A stretch of 64,000 bases of DNA, from contig CANQBX010000012.1 in assembly GCA_947589095.1 (NCBI GenBank), forward strand, positions 1 to 64,000, in the 5' to 3' direction. The notes beneath the pieces are model-generated. The model was not told the DNA's origin and searched no databases. It saw only the letters and a list, made by a program, of their open reading frames with translations. How positions within the stretch are numbered: the stretch's first letter is position 1; each line of letters begins with the position of its first letter. The position numbers were made by a program, and so were the translations under genes. Source of the DNA: an uncultured Lachnospiraceae bacterium. Lineage in GTDB: Bacteria; Bacillota; Clostridia; Lachnospirales; Lachnospiraceae. Shown one piece after another: positions 1 to 7,932 of this stretch.

Positions 1-555
1 CAGACCAAGGTGCGGGAGCAGATCGCGCAGAAGCTGGAGCAGCACGATATCGGCCTGCAGGTGATCAACGTGACGATCCAGGATTCGGAACCGCCGACCA
101 CGGAGGTCATGGAAGCCTTCAAGGCGGTGGAAACGGCCCGCCAGGGCAAGGAGACGGCCATCAACGACGCCAACAAGTACCGCAACGAGAAGCTGCCGGA
201 AGCCGAGGCGCAGATCGATAAGATCATGCAGGAGGCCGAGGCACAGAAGACGGAGCGGATCAACGAGGCGAACGCCGAAGTCGCCAAATTCAACGCCATG
301 TACGAGGAGTACGCGAAGAATCCGGAGGTGACCCGCCGAAGGATGTTCTACGAGACCATGGAGGATGTGCTGCCCAGGATGAAGGTCATTATCGACGGTA
401 CGGACGGCACGGAGACGATCCTGCCGCTCGACAGCTTCACGGCGACGGCGGAAGGCACGGACGGCAGCACGGCATCAGGCTCCGGGAATCCGGGCAGCGG
501 GAATAACGCCGCGGCTGACATAACCAGCGGGGAAGCAGCCGGTGGGGCAGAGTAA
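1..555 (+). CDS. hflK: HflK-like SPFH/band-7 membrane protein, 3' part
   Basis: The reading frame is open from base 1, so the start lies outside the window. About 184 codons remain. They show the end of an SPFH (band 7) domain, then the Glu/Ala-rich coiled coil typical of HflK (EAEAQIDKIMQEAEAQ), and a Gly/Ser/Thr/Ala-rich tail ending near GEAAGGAE. In characterised bacteria HflK and HflC form a membrane complex that restrains the FtsH protease. The paired hflC lies just downstream on the same strand, which supports the call. The low-complexity tail is longer than I would expect and may be disordered. Family assignment is firm; the FtsH link is by family only. Confidence 0.85.
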   Translation, partial: QTKVREQIAQKLEQHDIGLQVINVTIQDSEPPTTEVMEAFKAVETARQGKETAINDANKYRNEKLPEAEAQIDKIMQEAEAQKTERINEANAEVAKFNAMYEEYAKNPEVTRRRMFYETMEDVLPRMKVIIDGTDGTETILPLDSFTATAEGTDGSTASGSGNPGSGNNAAADITSGEAAGGAE

Positions 556-593
556 GCCGACTGCGGATATATGCCGGTTGTGGCGGGCAGCCG
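551..593 (+). repeat. 43-nt direct repeat, copy 1
   Basis: This 43-nt segment begins at the hflK stop codon and recurs at 654-696 with 37 of 43 bases identical. The best conserved core is CCGGTTGTGGCGGGCAGCCG. A weaker related stretch lies between the copies. Confidence 0.6.
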
Positions 594-653
594 ATGAGAC
601 GGATCAGACTGGCTGCGGATTTGCTTCGCTGTGCCGGGCCGCAGCCGCAGTAA

Positions 654-696
654 AGTAAGCCGGCTGCGCATCTGCACCGGTTGTGGCGGGCAGCCG
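654..696 (+). repeat. 43-nt direct repeat, copy 2
   Basis: Second copy of the repeat at 551-593, placed just before the small membrane protein gene. The copies are 103 bp apart, and the upstream one overlaps the hflK stop, so local duplication is the simplest origin. Confidence 0.6.
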
Positions 697-755
697 CCGC
701 GGCAGCGGGGCGGTGTGTGACAGCAGAACGATATACATCACCATGGAGGGAGCTT

Positions 756-1088
756 ATGGAAGGAACAGTTCTTGGATTTATCATATGGATGCTTTGTGGT
801 ATGCTGTTTGCCGGAATCGGTATTTTCGCCTTCTTCGCGAAGAAAGCGATGCGCTTCTGGGCGAACGCGGAGATGTTCCCGGTGGAGGATGTGAAGGGGT
901 ATAACCGGGCGGTAGGGAAGTTATGGCTTGTCTACGGTATCGTCTTCATCCTGCTGGGCCTTCCGCTTCTGGCCGGGCAGAATACCCCGCTGATTCTTCT
1001 GGTGACAGTGCCGGGCGCCGTGATAGGAACGATTGTCGTCATGTGCGTCTACACGCTGGTCATTGAGAAGAAATATCGCAGAAAGTGA
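756..1088 (+). CDS. small membrane protein, DUF3784-like
   Basis: The ORF track opens this frame at 681, but the ATG at 756 follows a GGAGG (745-749) at good spacing, giving 110 residues. The protein has an N-terminal hydrophobic helix (about 5-28), the motif FFAKKAMRFWANAE, a polar stretch with YNRAVGKLW, and two further hydrophobic helices (about 55-98) ending in a basic tail. This matches my recollection of DUF3784-type proteins of Clostridia, whose role is unknown. It sits between hflK and hflC, which are usually adjacent, so it may be co-transcribed with them. No function can be assigned. Confidence 0.75.
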   Translation: MEGTVLGFIIWMLCGMLFAGIGIFAFFAKKAMRFWANAEMFPVEDVKGYNRAVGKLWLVYGIVFILLGLPLLAGQNTPLILLVTVPGAVIGTIVVMCVYTLVIEKKYRRK

Positions 1089-1146
1089 AAGGGCTGTAGT
1101 CAGGGAGATTTGATTTGAAATAAAAATTCAGGAAAGGAAGACAGTT

Positions 1147-2016
1147 ATGAAGAAGAGAATTGCGAAGTTTTTGGCAGTTATTATCGTACTTGCGGCGGTC
1201 ATCGGCTTAAGCGGCTCGGTGGTCATCACGAGGGAGAATGAATATAAACTGATCCGCCAGTTCGGACGCGTGGAGCGTATCATTGATACGGCGGGCATTT
1301 CTTTTAAAGTACCGTTCGTGCAGACGGCGGATTCCCTCCCGCGGGAGATTCTGCTTTACGATCTGGCGCCGTCAGACGTCATTACGATGGATAAGAAGAC
1401 CATGCTGACCGACAGTTATGTGCTCTGGCGGATCACGGATCCGCTGAAATTCGCCCAGACGCTGAATTCTTCCGTGACCAATGCGGAGCGCAGAATCGAC
1501 GCCGTAGTCTATAACTCGATCAAAAATGTGATCAGCAGCTTAAGCCAGAACGACGTGATCAGCGGCCGCGACGGCGAACTGTCCGAGGCGATCATGAACA
1601 ACATCGGAACCAGCGTGGATCAGTACGGCATTCATCTGCTGGCCGTGGAGACCAAGAAGCTGGATCTGCCGGCGGACAACAAAGAGGCTGTTTACGAAAG
1701 AATGATCTCCGAGCGCGACAAGATCGCCGCCACTTATACTGCGGAGGGCAAGTCCGAGGCTCAGGTGATCCGCAACACGACGGACCGCGAGATTGCCATC
1801 AATATTTCGAATGCCGAGGCGCAGGCGGCGGCTGTGACGGCTGAGGGCGAGGCGGAGTACATGCGTGTTCTGGAGGCGGCGTACAGCACGCAGGACCGGG
1901 CGGAGTTCTACGCGTTCACGAGATCGCTGGATGCGGCGCGTGCGTCGCTGACCGGCAGCAACAACACGCTGATCCTGCCGGCGGATTCGCCGATCGCGAG
2001 TATCTTTATGCAGTAA
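1147..2016 (+). CDS. hflC: HflC-like SPFH/band-7 membrane protein
   Basis: The 289-residue product has one N-terminal membrane helix (about 7-28) followed by an SPFH domain with the HflC-type run TRENEYKLIRQFGRVERI, and a C-terminal coiled coil rich in Glu and Ala (ISNAEAQAAAVTAEGEAE). Length agrees with HflC. AGGAAAGG precedes the ATG. With HflK it should form a membrane assembly that modulates FtsH-dependent proteolysis; that role is taken from the family. A strong terminator follows at 2093-2128, so this is probably the last gene of the operon. Confidence 0.9.
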   Translation: MKKRIAKFLAVIIVLAAVIGLSGSVVITRENEYKLIRQFGRVERIIDTAGISFKVPFVQTADSLPREILLYDLAPSDVITMDKKTMLTDSYVLWRITDPLKFAQTLNSSVTNAERRIDAVVYNSIKNVISSLSQNDVISGRDGELSEAIMNNIGTSVDQYGIHLLAVETKKLDLPADNKEAVYERMISERDKIAATYTAEGKSEAQVIRNTTDREIAINISNAEAQAAAVTAEGEAEYMRVLEAAYSTQDRAEFYAFTRSLDAARASLTGSNNTLILPADSPIASIFMQ

Positions 2017-2092
2017 CGATGGCTATATATTTGCGGAAAGTGCCGCGATATAAAAGATGTTGGAAAATGTTTTGTATAATGACGTAACTGGG

Positions 2093-2128
2093 AGCGCCGG
2101 GAGGAAGAATGTCCGGCGCTTCTTTTTT
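2093..2128 (+). terminator. intrinsic terminator after hflC
   Basis: AGCGCCGG (2093-2100) pairs perfectly with CCGGCGCT (2113-2120), and TCTTTTTTG follows. GC-rich stem plus T-run is the standard form, placed about 80 bp past the hflC stop. The rest of the 2017-2547 gap holds only the promoter noted below and a short hairpin (2511-2527) near the next start. Confidence 0.85.
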
Positions 2129-2241
2129 GCATTTCCATGCAAGCAGAGTTCCGGTGACGTCCTGCTTGCATTCATAGCTGACATAGTATTCCCGGTCTGT
2201 TGGAGGCTGATGGCTGAAATTGCGAAATTACAGGAAAACGG

Positions 2242-2270
2242 GTGACAGACAGAGAATTCGGTTGTATAAT
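2242..2270 (+). promoter_or_regulatory. sigma-A-type promoter for the XRE gene
   Basis: GTGACA (2242-2247), a 17-bp spacer and TATAAT (2265-2270). It lies about 280 bp before the ATG at 2548, which would leave a long leader; I see no coding frame in that leader on the plus strand that starts well. Confidence 0.45.
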
Positions 2271-2547
2271 TCTGGTATTATAAGGCAGGAGAGTATTCTA
2301 TCCTTCACGATTACTTCGGACGCGGCGGAAACGATGTGATGAAGCGGATTCGCTGTTTATGGTAAAGACATTTTCTAAAAAAACGTCTATTCTGAAGTGT
2401 GTCGGTAACAGAAAATGAGTTTGCCGTGCTGGGAAAATTCCTCGTATGCGGGTCAGCGGGCGGAGAAAAGTTCCTTGCGGAGTAGCTTTTCCTGCAGGAG
2501 GAATCTCTTGGCAGGCATCAGGCCTGCGAACGGAGGAGGAATTCAGA

Positions 2548-3060
2548 ATGGATATGGTAAGGATCGGTGCATTCCTAAAAGAACTGCGCGTGCAGAGCCG
2601 CATGACCCAGGAGCAGCTTGGAGAGAAGCTGGGTGTGACGAATAAGACCATTTCCCGCTGGGAATGCGGGACGTATCTGCCGCCGGTGGAGATGCTAAAG
2701 GAGCTGAGCGACCTGTACGGGCTTACGATCAATGAGATCATAAGCGGGCAGCGGCTGAATGAGGAGCAGTTCCGCCAGCAGGCGGAGATGAATATCGCGG
2801 ATGCGCTTAAAACCAATGCGTTTACTTTGAAGGAAAGAGTCCGCTATTATAAACGAAAATGGCTGCGGGACCACATTTTCAGGATCGTTCTCTGTGCGGC
2901 CTCATGGATCGTGCTGATCGTTTCGCTTAAACTACAGGGAGTGGACGCGTATCTAATCGGTACGATCGGCGGGCTTCTTGCGGTCATTTTCTATGTGTAT
3001 CTGAATAACCAGATGATGCGGTATGTGGAAAATCGGGCTTATGACGGAAGTGGAAAATGA
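2548..3060 (+). CDS. XRE-family regulator with C-terminal membrane segment
   Basis: The track opens at 2446, but the ATG at 2548 follows GGAGGAGGA (2532-2540), giving 170 residues. Residues about 4-60 form a lambda-repressor-type helix-turn-helix (MTQEQLGEKLGVTNKTISRWE). Residues about 108-155 contain two hydrophobic helices. This fits the common clostridial design in which a DNA-binding domain is tethered to the membrane and may sense envelope conditions; the target genes are unknown. It stands alone between hflC and metF and probably has its own promoter. Confidence 0.85.
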   Translation: MDMVRIGAFLKELRVQSRMTQEQLGEKLGVTNKTISRWECGTYLPPVEMLKELSDLYGLTINEIISGQRLNEEQFRQQAEMNIADALKTNAFTLKERVRYYKRKWLRDHIFRIVLCAASWIVLIVSLKLQGVDAYLIGTIGGLLAVIFYVYLNNQMMRYVENRAYDGSGK

Positions 3061-3226
3061 AAAAGATGCTGAAGCGGAAAGATGTTAAGCCGGAAAGCTT
3101 ATGAAGAGAAAATGCGGTCCCGGCGATTGTGCTTTTGACCGGATTATGATATGATAAACGGCGCAGAGAAGAACTGCGATGATGCGGCCGGTGAGATGCG
3201 AACCGGCAGGCAGGAGGAATTACAGT

Positions 3227-4084
3227 ATGAAGATAAGAGATATTCTGGCGCAGGAGCGGCCGACGCTCTCCTTTGAGGTGTTCCCGCCCAAGACGGCGGA
3301 TAAGTATGAGAATGTGGAAGCGGCGGCGAAGGAGATCGCTCTTCTGAAGCCGGATTTTATGAGCGTGACCTATGGGGCGGGCGGCGGAACCAGGCGGTAT
3401 ACGATCGATATCGCGGATAAGCTGAACAATGAATACCATGTGCCGACGCTGGCCCATTTGACCTGCGTTTCTTCCACGCGGGAGCGCGTCCACGAGATCA
3501 TGGACGAGCTGAAGGAGCGCGGGATCGAAAATATCCTGGCGCTGCGCGGGGACATTCCCCAGGACGGACATGTGGAGAAGGACTTTAAGTATGCGTCGGA
3601 GCTGATCCGGGAGATCAAGGCCAGCGGCGATTTCTGCATCGGCGCGGCCTGCTATCCGGAGGGGCATGTGGAGTCGGTGAATAAGACGGCGGACATCGGA
3701 TTCTTAAAGGAGAAGGTGGAGGCCGGCTGCGATTTTGTGACGACGCAGATGTTTTTTGATAATAATATTATGTATAATTTCCTCTATCGGATCCGGGAGC
3801 GGGGGATCACAATCCCGGTGGTGGCGGGGATCATGCCGGTGACCCATGCGAAGCAGGTTGCCAATATCTGCCGGATGTCGGGAACATATCTGCCGGCCCG
3901 GTTCAAGGCGCTGGTGGACCGTTTCGGCGATCGGCCGGCGGCCATGAAGCAGGCCGGAATCGCCTACGCGACGGACCAGATCATCGATCTGATCGCCAAC
4001 GGAGTGGATCACATTCATGTGTATTCGATGAATCATCCGGATGTGGCGGCGAAGATTCGTGAGAATCTGTCGGAGATATTGTGA
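3227..4084 (+). CDS. metF: methylenetetrahydrofolate reductase
   Basis: Start chosen at 3227 because CAGGAGGAA (3211-3219) precedes it; the product has 285 residues, normal for bacterial MetF. It reduces 5,10-methylene-THF to 5-methyl-THF, the methyl donor for MetH. Seen motifs are LSFEVFPPK near the N-terminus (catalytic Glu region), SVTYGAGGG, LRGDIPQDG and FCIGAACYPEGH, all typical of the FAD-binding TIM barrel. A small hairpin (GCCGGT/ACCGGC, 3187-3207) lies just before the ribosome site; a SAM riboswitch was looked for and not seen. The next two genes complete the methionine branch. Confidence 0.95.
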   Translation: MKIRDILAQERPTLSFEVFPPKTADKYENVEAAAKEIALLKPDFMSVTYGAGGGTRRYTIDIADKLNNEYHVPTLAHLTCVSSTRERVHEIMDELKERGIENILALRGDIPQDGHVEKDFKYASELIREIKASGDFCIGAACYPEGHVESVNKTADIGFLKEKVEAGCDFVTTQMFFDNNIMYNFLYRIRERGITIPVVAGIMPVTHAKQVANICRMSGTYLPARFKALVDRFGDRPAAMKQAGIAYATDQIIDLIANGVDHIHVYSMNHPDVAAKIRENLSEIL

Positions 4085-4336
4085 GGGCTTACGGCTGGAA
4101 TGCTGCTTGAGGTCGGTAGAATAGAAGTGTGGATTAGGCGTTCTTGCGGCGGAAAACCGTATAGGAGACGGATGAAAGATCTGTCGATGGGATGGAATGT
4201 GGAAGAACAAGTCAGAATGGTCCAAGGAAGAGCCAGACAGAATAACCCGTCTGTGTATAAAACATGCCGGAGTGGCAGTTAATCATAAGTGGTATGGATT
4301 TTTTCTGTAGATTGTAGAGGCAGTGAGGAATTGATC

Positions 4337-4975
4337 ATGGATATCGATTACAGGGAGACGCTTCGATATCTCGGTTATAAGAATCAGGCGGCGGACGACG
4401 CGGTTCTGGCGCTGGTCCGTCAGTGCTGGGCGGAACTTGACCGCACGGCGTCGCCGCGGTCATTCTGGCGGGAGTATCCGCTGACAGTGGCTGGAGGTGA
4501 GATCGACGCCTGTGTATTTCAGACCAGGAGCCGGGCGCTTGGCAGAAATCTTCGCGGATGCGAGAGGATCCTTGTGTTCGCGGCTTCGCTGGGGGCAGGA
4601 GTGGATCTGCTGATCCAGCGATATGAGAAGCTGCAGATGAGCAAGGCGGTGGTGATGCAGGCCGCCGCTGCTGCGTATCTGGAGCAGTACTGCGACAGCG
4701 TCAATGAAGAGATTCGGCAGCGGTATGAGGCGAATGGGTGGTACCTGCGGCCAAGATTTTCTCCCGGGTACGGGGATTTCTCACTGGAGTGTCAGACGGC
4801 GATCGTGGCTGCGCTGGAGGCCGGAAAACGCGTGGGGATCACGCTGACGGACAGCCTTCTGATGGCGCCGTCCAAGTCGGTGACAGCGGTGATCGGAGTC
4901 GGGCGGACGCCGCTTGCGTGTGAAGTGAAGGGCTGCGAGGCCTGCGGGAAGACGGACTGTGAGTTTAGGAGATGA
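4337..4975 (+). CDS. MetH reactivation-domain protein (stand-alone)
   Basis: The likely start is the ATG at 4337 (MDIDYRETLRYLGY), giving 212 residues. The sequence matches the vitamin B12-dependent methionine synthase activation domain, which in E. coli is the C-terminal part of MetH and binds SAM for reductive methylation of oxidised cobalamin. Recognisable features are the RPRFSPGYGDF motif (the SAM-binding RxxPGY region) and a Cys-rich end (CEVKGCEACGKTDCEF). The following metH lacks this domain, so this protein probably acts in trans on it, as in other clostridial split methionine synthases. Confidence 0.85.
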   Translation: MDIDYRETLRYLGYKNQAADDAVLALVRQCWAELDRTASPRSFWREYPLTVAGGEIDACVFQTRSRALGRNLRGCERILVFAASLGAGVDLLIQRYEKLQMSKAVVMQAAAAAYLEQYCDSVNEEIRQRYEANGWYLRPRFSPGYGDFSLECQTAIVAALEAGKRVGITLTDSLLMAPSKSVTAVIGVGRTPLACEVKGCEACGKTDCEFRR

Positions 4976-5202
4976 CAGTCTTTTAAGAGTGCTGGGACGA
5001 TATTAAAGCAGGACTGCGGCGATGTCGCGGCGAGAAATTGAAAATACAGACCAAGGATGAAGATTGCGAATGAACATCCGGATAAATTCAAGCAGAAAAG
5101 GAATACGGATGTTGAATATAGAAGACAGAAAATTGCATGGGCGCCTGTGCAGCGGAGAAATGTAGGAACGTCCGGATATGGATTTGCGGAGGAATATGAT
5201 TT

Positions 5203-7905
5203 ATGGGTATCTTGGAGACAATCAGAAAGCGGAAACTGTTTTTTGACGGCGGCATGGGGAGCCTTCTTGTGGCGAAAGGCCTGCAGCCGGGAGAACTGCC
5301 GGAGACCTGGAATGTGACGCATCCGGAGGTGCTGCAGGAGATCCATCTGCAGTATCTGCGGGCCGGAAGCGACGAGATCACGACGAATACATTTGGGGCT
5401 AACGGGCTGAAGTTTGGAAGCGACGGGGAGTTTTCGTTAAAGCGCCTTGTGACAGCCGCGGTGGAGAACGCGAAGATCGCCAGAGAGCGGTTCGCGGAGG
5501 AGCGGAGAGCGTTGGCCGATGGAATGCCTGCCGATGCGACGGAAACTGTGGAATGTCCGGCGGCTATACAGATGGCGGAGAATTTAACAGACGGTGCGGC
5601 AAAGGCGGTATGGAATTCGCCGGGCAGCGCAGCAAAGGCGGCTGGTAACCCGGTAAGTGATGCAGTAGGATCGGAACACTGCGCGTACATCGGTCTTGAT
5701 CTGGGACCCACCGGCAAGCTCTTAAAGCCGCTCGGCGACCTGGCTTTCGAGGATGCCTATAAACTGTATAAAGAGGTTGTAATCTACGGCGCGGAGGCAG
5801 GCGCTGATTTCGTGCTGGTAGAGACCATGAGCGACGGCTACGAGGCCAAGGCTGCGATCCTGGCGGCGAAGGAGAACTGCGATCTGCCCGTATGCGCGAC
5901 GATGATCTTTGATAAGAAGGGAAAGCTTCTGACCGGCGGCGACGTGGCTTCCACGGTGGCCCTGCTGGAAGGGCTTGGCGTGTCCATGCTGGGCGTCAAC
6001 TGCGGCCTGGGGCCGGTGCAGATGAAGGAGATTCTGAAGGAGATCCTTAAAGTGGCGTCGGTGCCGGTGATCGTGAATCCCAACGCCGGACTGCCGAGAA
6101 CCGAGAATGGAAAGACGGTCTACGATATCGACGCGGATGAATTTGCCGGCGTCATGGAAGAGATCGCCGATATGGGCGCCAACGCGCTGGGCGGATGCTG
6201 CGGGACCACACCGGAGCATATCGCGAAGATGACGGCGTTGTGCCGGAATAAGAAGCAGATACTGCCGGAAGAGAAGAACCGGACGGTCATTTCTTCCTAC
6301 GCCCAGGCGGTGGAGATCGGACAGTCTCCGGTGCTGATCGGCGAGCGGATCAATCCGACGGGCAAATCGAAGTTCAAGCAGGCCCTGCGCGATCACGATA
6401 TCGAATACATCCTGCGGGAGGGCGTGACCCAGCAGGATCACGGCGCTCATGTGCTGGATGTCAATGTGGGCCTGCCGGAGATCGACGAGCCGTCCATGAT
6501 GGAGGAAGTGGTCCGCGAGCTGCAGAGCGTCATCGACCTGCCACTGCAGATCGATACGTCGAATATCGAAGCAATGGAGCGGGCGTTGCGGATCTATAAC
6601 GGCAAGGCGCTGATCAATTCGGTCAACGGCAAAGAGGAATCCATGCGGGCGGTCTTCCCTCTGGTGAAGAAATATGGCGGCGTGGTGGTGGCGCTGACGC
6701 TGGATGAATCCGGCATCCCGGAGACGGCGGACGGCCGGATCGGGATCGCGAAGAAGATCTACCGGGTGGCGGCGGAGTATGGGATCGCGAAGAAGGATAT
6801 CCTGATCGACGCCTTATGTCTGACGGTCAGTTCCGACAGCAAAGGAGCGCTTACGACCCTGGAGACGCTCCGGCGCGTGCGGGACGAGCTTCACGGGAAG
6901 ACCGTGCTGGGCGTGTCTAACATTTCCTTCGGCCTGCCCCAGAGGGAGATCATTAACGCTTCATTTTTCACGATGGCGATGCAGAACGGGCTGAATGCGG
7001 CCATTATCAATCCGAATTCCGAGGCGATGATGCGGGCGTATTACAGCTTTAAGGCGCTGGCGGATCTGGATCCTCAGTGCGGGGAATATATTTCCGTGTA
7101 CAGCGGACAGACGGCGACGCTGGGACAGTCTGCAGCGGTGGGAAGCAGCGCGGGCTCCCTGACAGGAACCGGTAAGGCAGCAGGGGCCGGGGCGTCGGGC
7201 ACGGCAGCCGGGCGTGCGGCTGGTTCCGCAGGCGGAACGGAAGGTGCGAAATCACTCGGAGGCAGCGGAACTGCAGACGGAGAATTGGCTCGCTGCATTC
7301 TCCGCGGTCTGAAAGAACAGGCACAGGCGGCAGTGCGGGAGCTTCTTGCGCAGCGCGATTCGCTTGCGATCATCAATGGGGAGATGATCCCGGCTCTGGA
7401 CCAGGTGGGCAAGGGCTTTGAGAAAGGTACCGTATTCCTGCCGCAGCTTCTGATGAGCGCGGAAGCCGCCAAAGCGGCCTTCGAGGTCATCAAGGAACAT
7501 ATGAGCCGCAGCGGCGAGACGCGGGAGAAGAAAGGAAAGATCATCCTTGCGACTGTGAAGGGAGATATCCACGATATCGGTAAGAACATCGTGAAGGTGC
7601 TCCTTGAGAATTACGACTATGAAGTGATCGACCTGGGCAAGGATGTTCCGCCGGAGATGGTGACCGCAGCCGCGGCGGAGCATCATGCACCGCTGGTAGG
7701 CTTAAGCGCCCTGATGACAACCACGGTCCCGGCCATGGAGGAGACGATCCGGCTTCTCCGCCGGGAGACGCCCTGGGTAAAGATCATGGTGGGAGGCGCT
7801 GTTCTGACGGAAGAGTATGCAGAAACCATCGGCGCGGACCGGTACTGTAAGGACGCAATGGCGTCGGTGAATTATGCAGAGGAGATTTTTGCGGGACAAG
7901 GCTGA
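5203..7905 (+). CDS. metH: cobalamin-dependent methionine synthase, three-module form
   Basis: The 900-residue product starts at ATG 5203 after GCGGAGGAA. Domains in order: homocysteine methyltransferase barrel (1-345) with zinc ligands Cys267, Cys332 and Cys333; pterin-binding barrel (about 370-630, LIGERINPTGKSKFKQ); and cobalamin cap and Rossmann domains (about 690-900) with the cobalt-ligand motif DIHDIG (His790). The activation domain is absent and encoded by the gene upstream. Two Ala/Gly/Ser-rich stretches interrupt the family pattern, one inside the first barrel (about 105-150) and one long linker (632-692). The stop codon lies inside a shared terminator hairpin. Confidence 0.95.
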   Translation: MGILETIRKRKLFFDGGMGSLLVAKGLQPGELPETWNVTHPEVLQEIHLQYLRAGSDEITTNTFGANGLKFGSDGEFSLKRLVTAAVENAKIARERFAEERRALADGMPADATETVECPAAIQMAENLTDGAAKAVWNSPGSAAKAAGNPVSDAVGSEHCAYIGLDLGPTGKLLKPLGDLAFEDAYKLYKEVVIYGAEAGADFVLVETMSDGYEAKAAILAAKENCDLPVCATMIFDKKGKLLTGGDVASTVALLEGLGVSMLGVNCGLGPVQMKEILKEILKVASVPVIVNPNAGLPRTENGKTVYDIDADEFAGVMEEIADMGANALGGCCGTTPEHIAKMTALCRNKKQILPEEKNRTVISSYAQAVEIGQSPVLIGERINPTGKSKFKQALRDHDIEYILREGVTQQDHGAHVLDVNVGLPEIDEPSMMEEVVRELQSVIDLPLQIDTSNIEAMERALRIYNGKALINSVNGKEESMRAVFPLVKKYGGVVVALTLDESGIPETADGRIGIAKKIYRVAAEYGIAKKDILIDALCLTVSSDSKGALTTLETLRRVRDELHGKTVLGVSNISFGLPQREIINASFFTMAMQNGLNAAIINPNSEAMMRAYYSFKALADLDPQCGEYISVYSGQTATLGQSAAVGSSAGSLTGTGKAAGAGASGTAAGRAAGSAGGTEGAKSLGGSGTADGELARCILRGLKEQAQAAVRELLAQRDSLAIINGEMIPALDQVGKGFEKGTVFLPQLLMSAEAAKAAFEVIKEHMSRSGETREKKGKIILATVKGDIHDIGKNIVKVLLENYDYEVIDLGKDVPPEMVTAAAAEHHAPLVGLSALMTTTVPAMEETIRLLRRETPWVKIMVGGAVLTEEYAETIGADRYCKDAMASVNYAEEIFAGQG

Positions 7906-7932
7906 CCGGCTTAGGCCGGTTCAGCCTTGTTT
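7896..7932. terminator. bidirectional terminator shared by metH and the histidine kinase gene
   Basis: ACAAGGCTGACCGGC pairs with GCCGGTTCAGCCTTGT across a short loop with one bulged T. Plus-strand T-rich sequence follows (TTGTTTCCC). The metH stop (7903-7905) and the stop of the opposing kinase gene (7911-7913) both fall within the hairpin, leaving only 5 bp between the two genes. Confidence 0.7.

Noticed and set aside
2060-2080. promoter TTGGAA ... TATAAT after hflC
   Set aside because: The spacing is only 9 bp, and a terminator follows directly with no gene to serve.
3061-3226. SAM riboswitch or T-box before metF
   Set aside because: None of the conserved core sequences was found; only a 6-bp hairpin is present. 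A TTGTGC-N17-TATGAT promoter (3127-3155) is possible but too weak to list.
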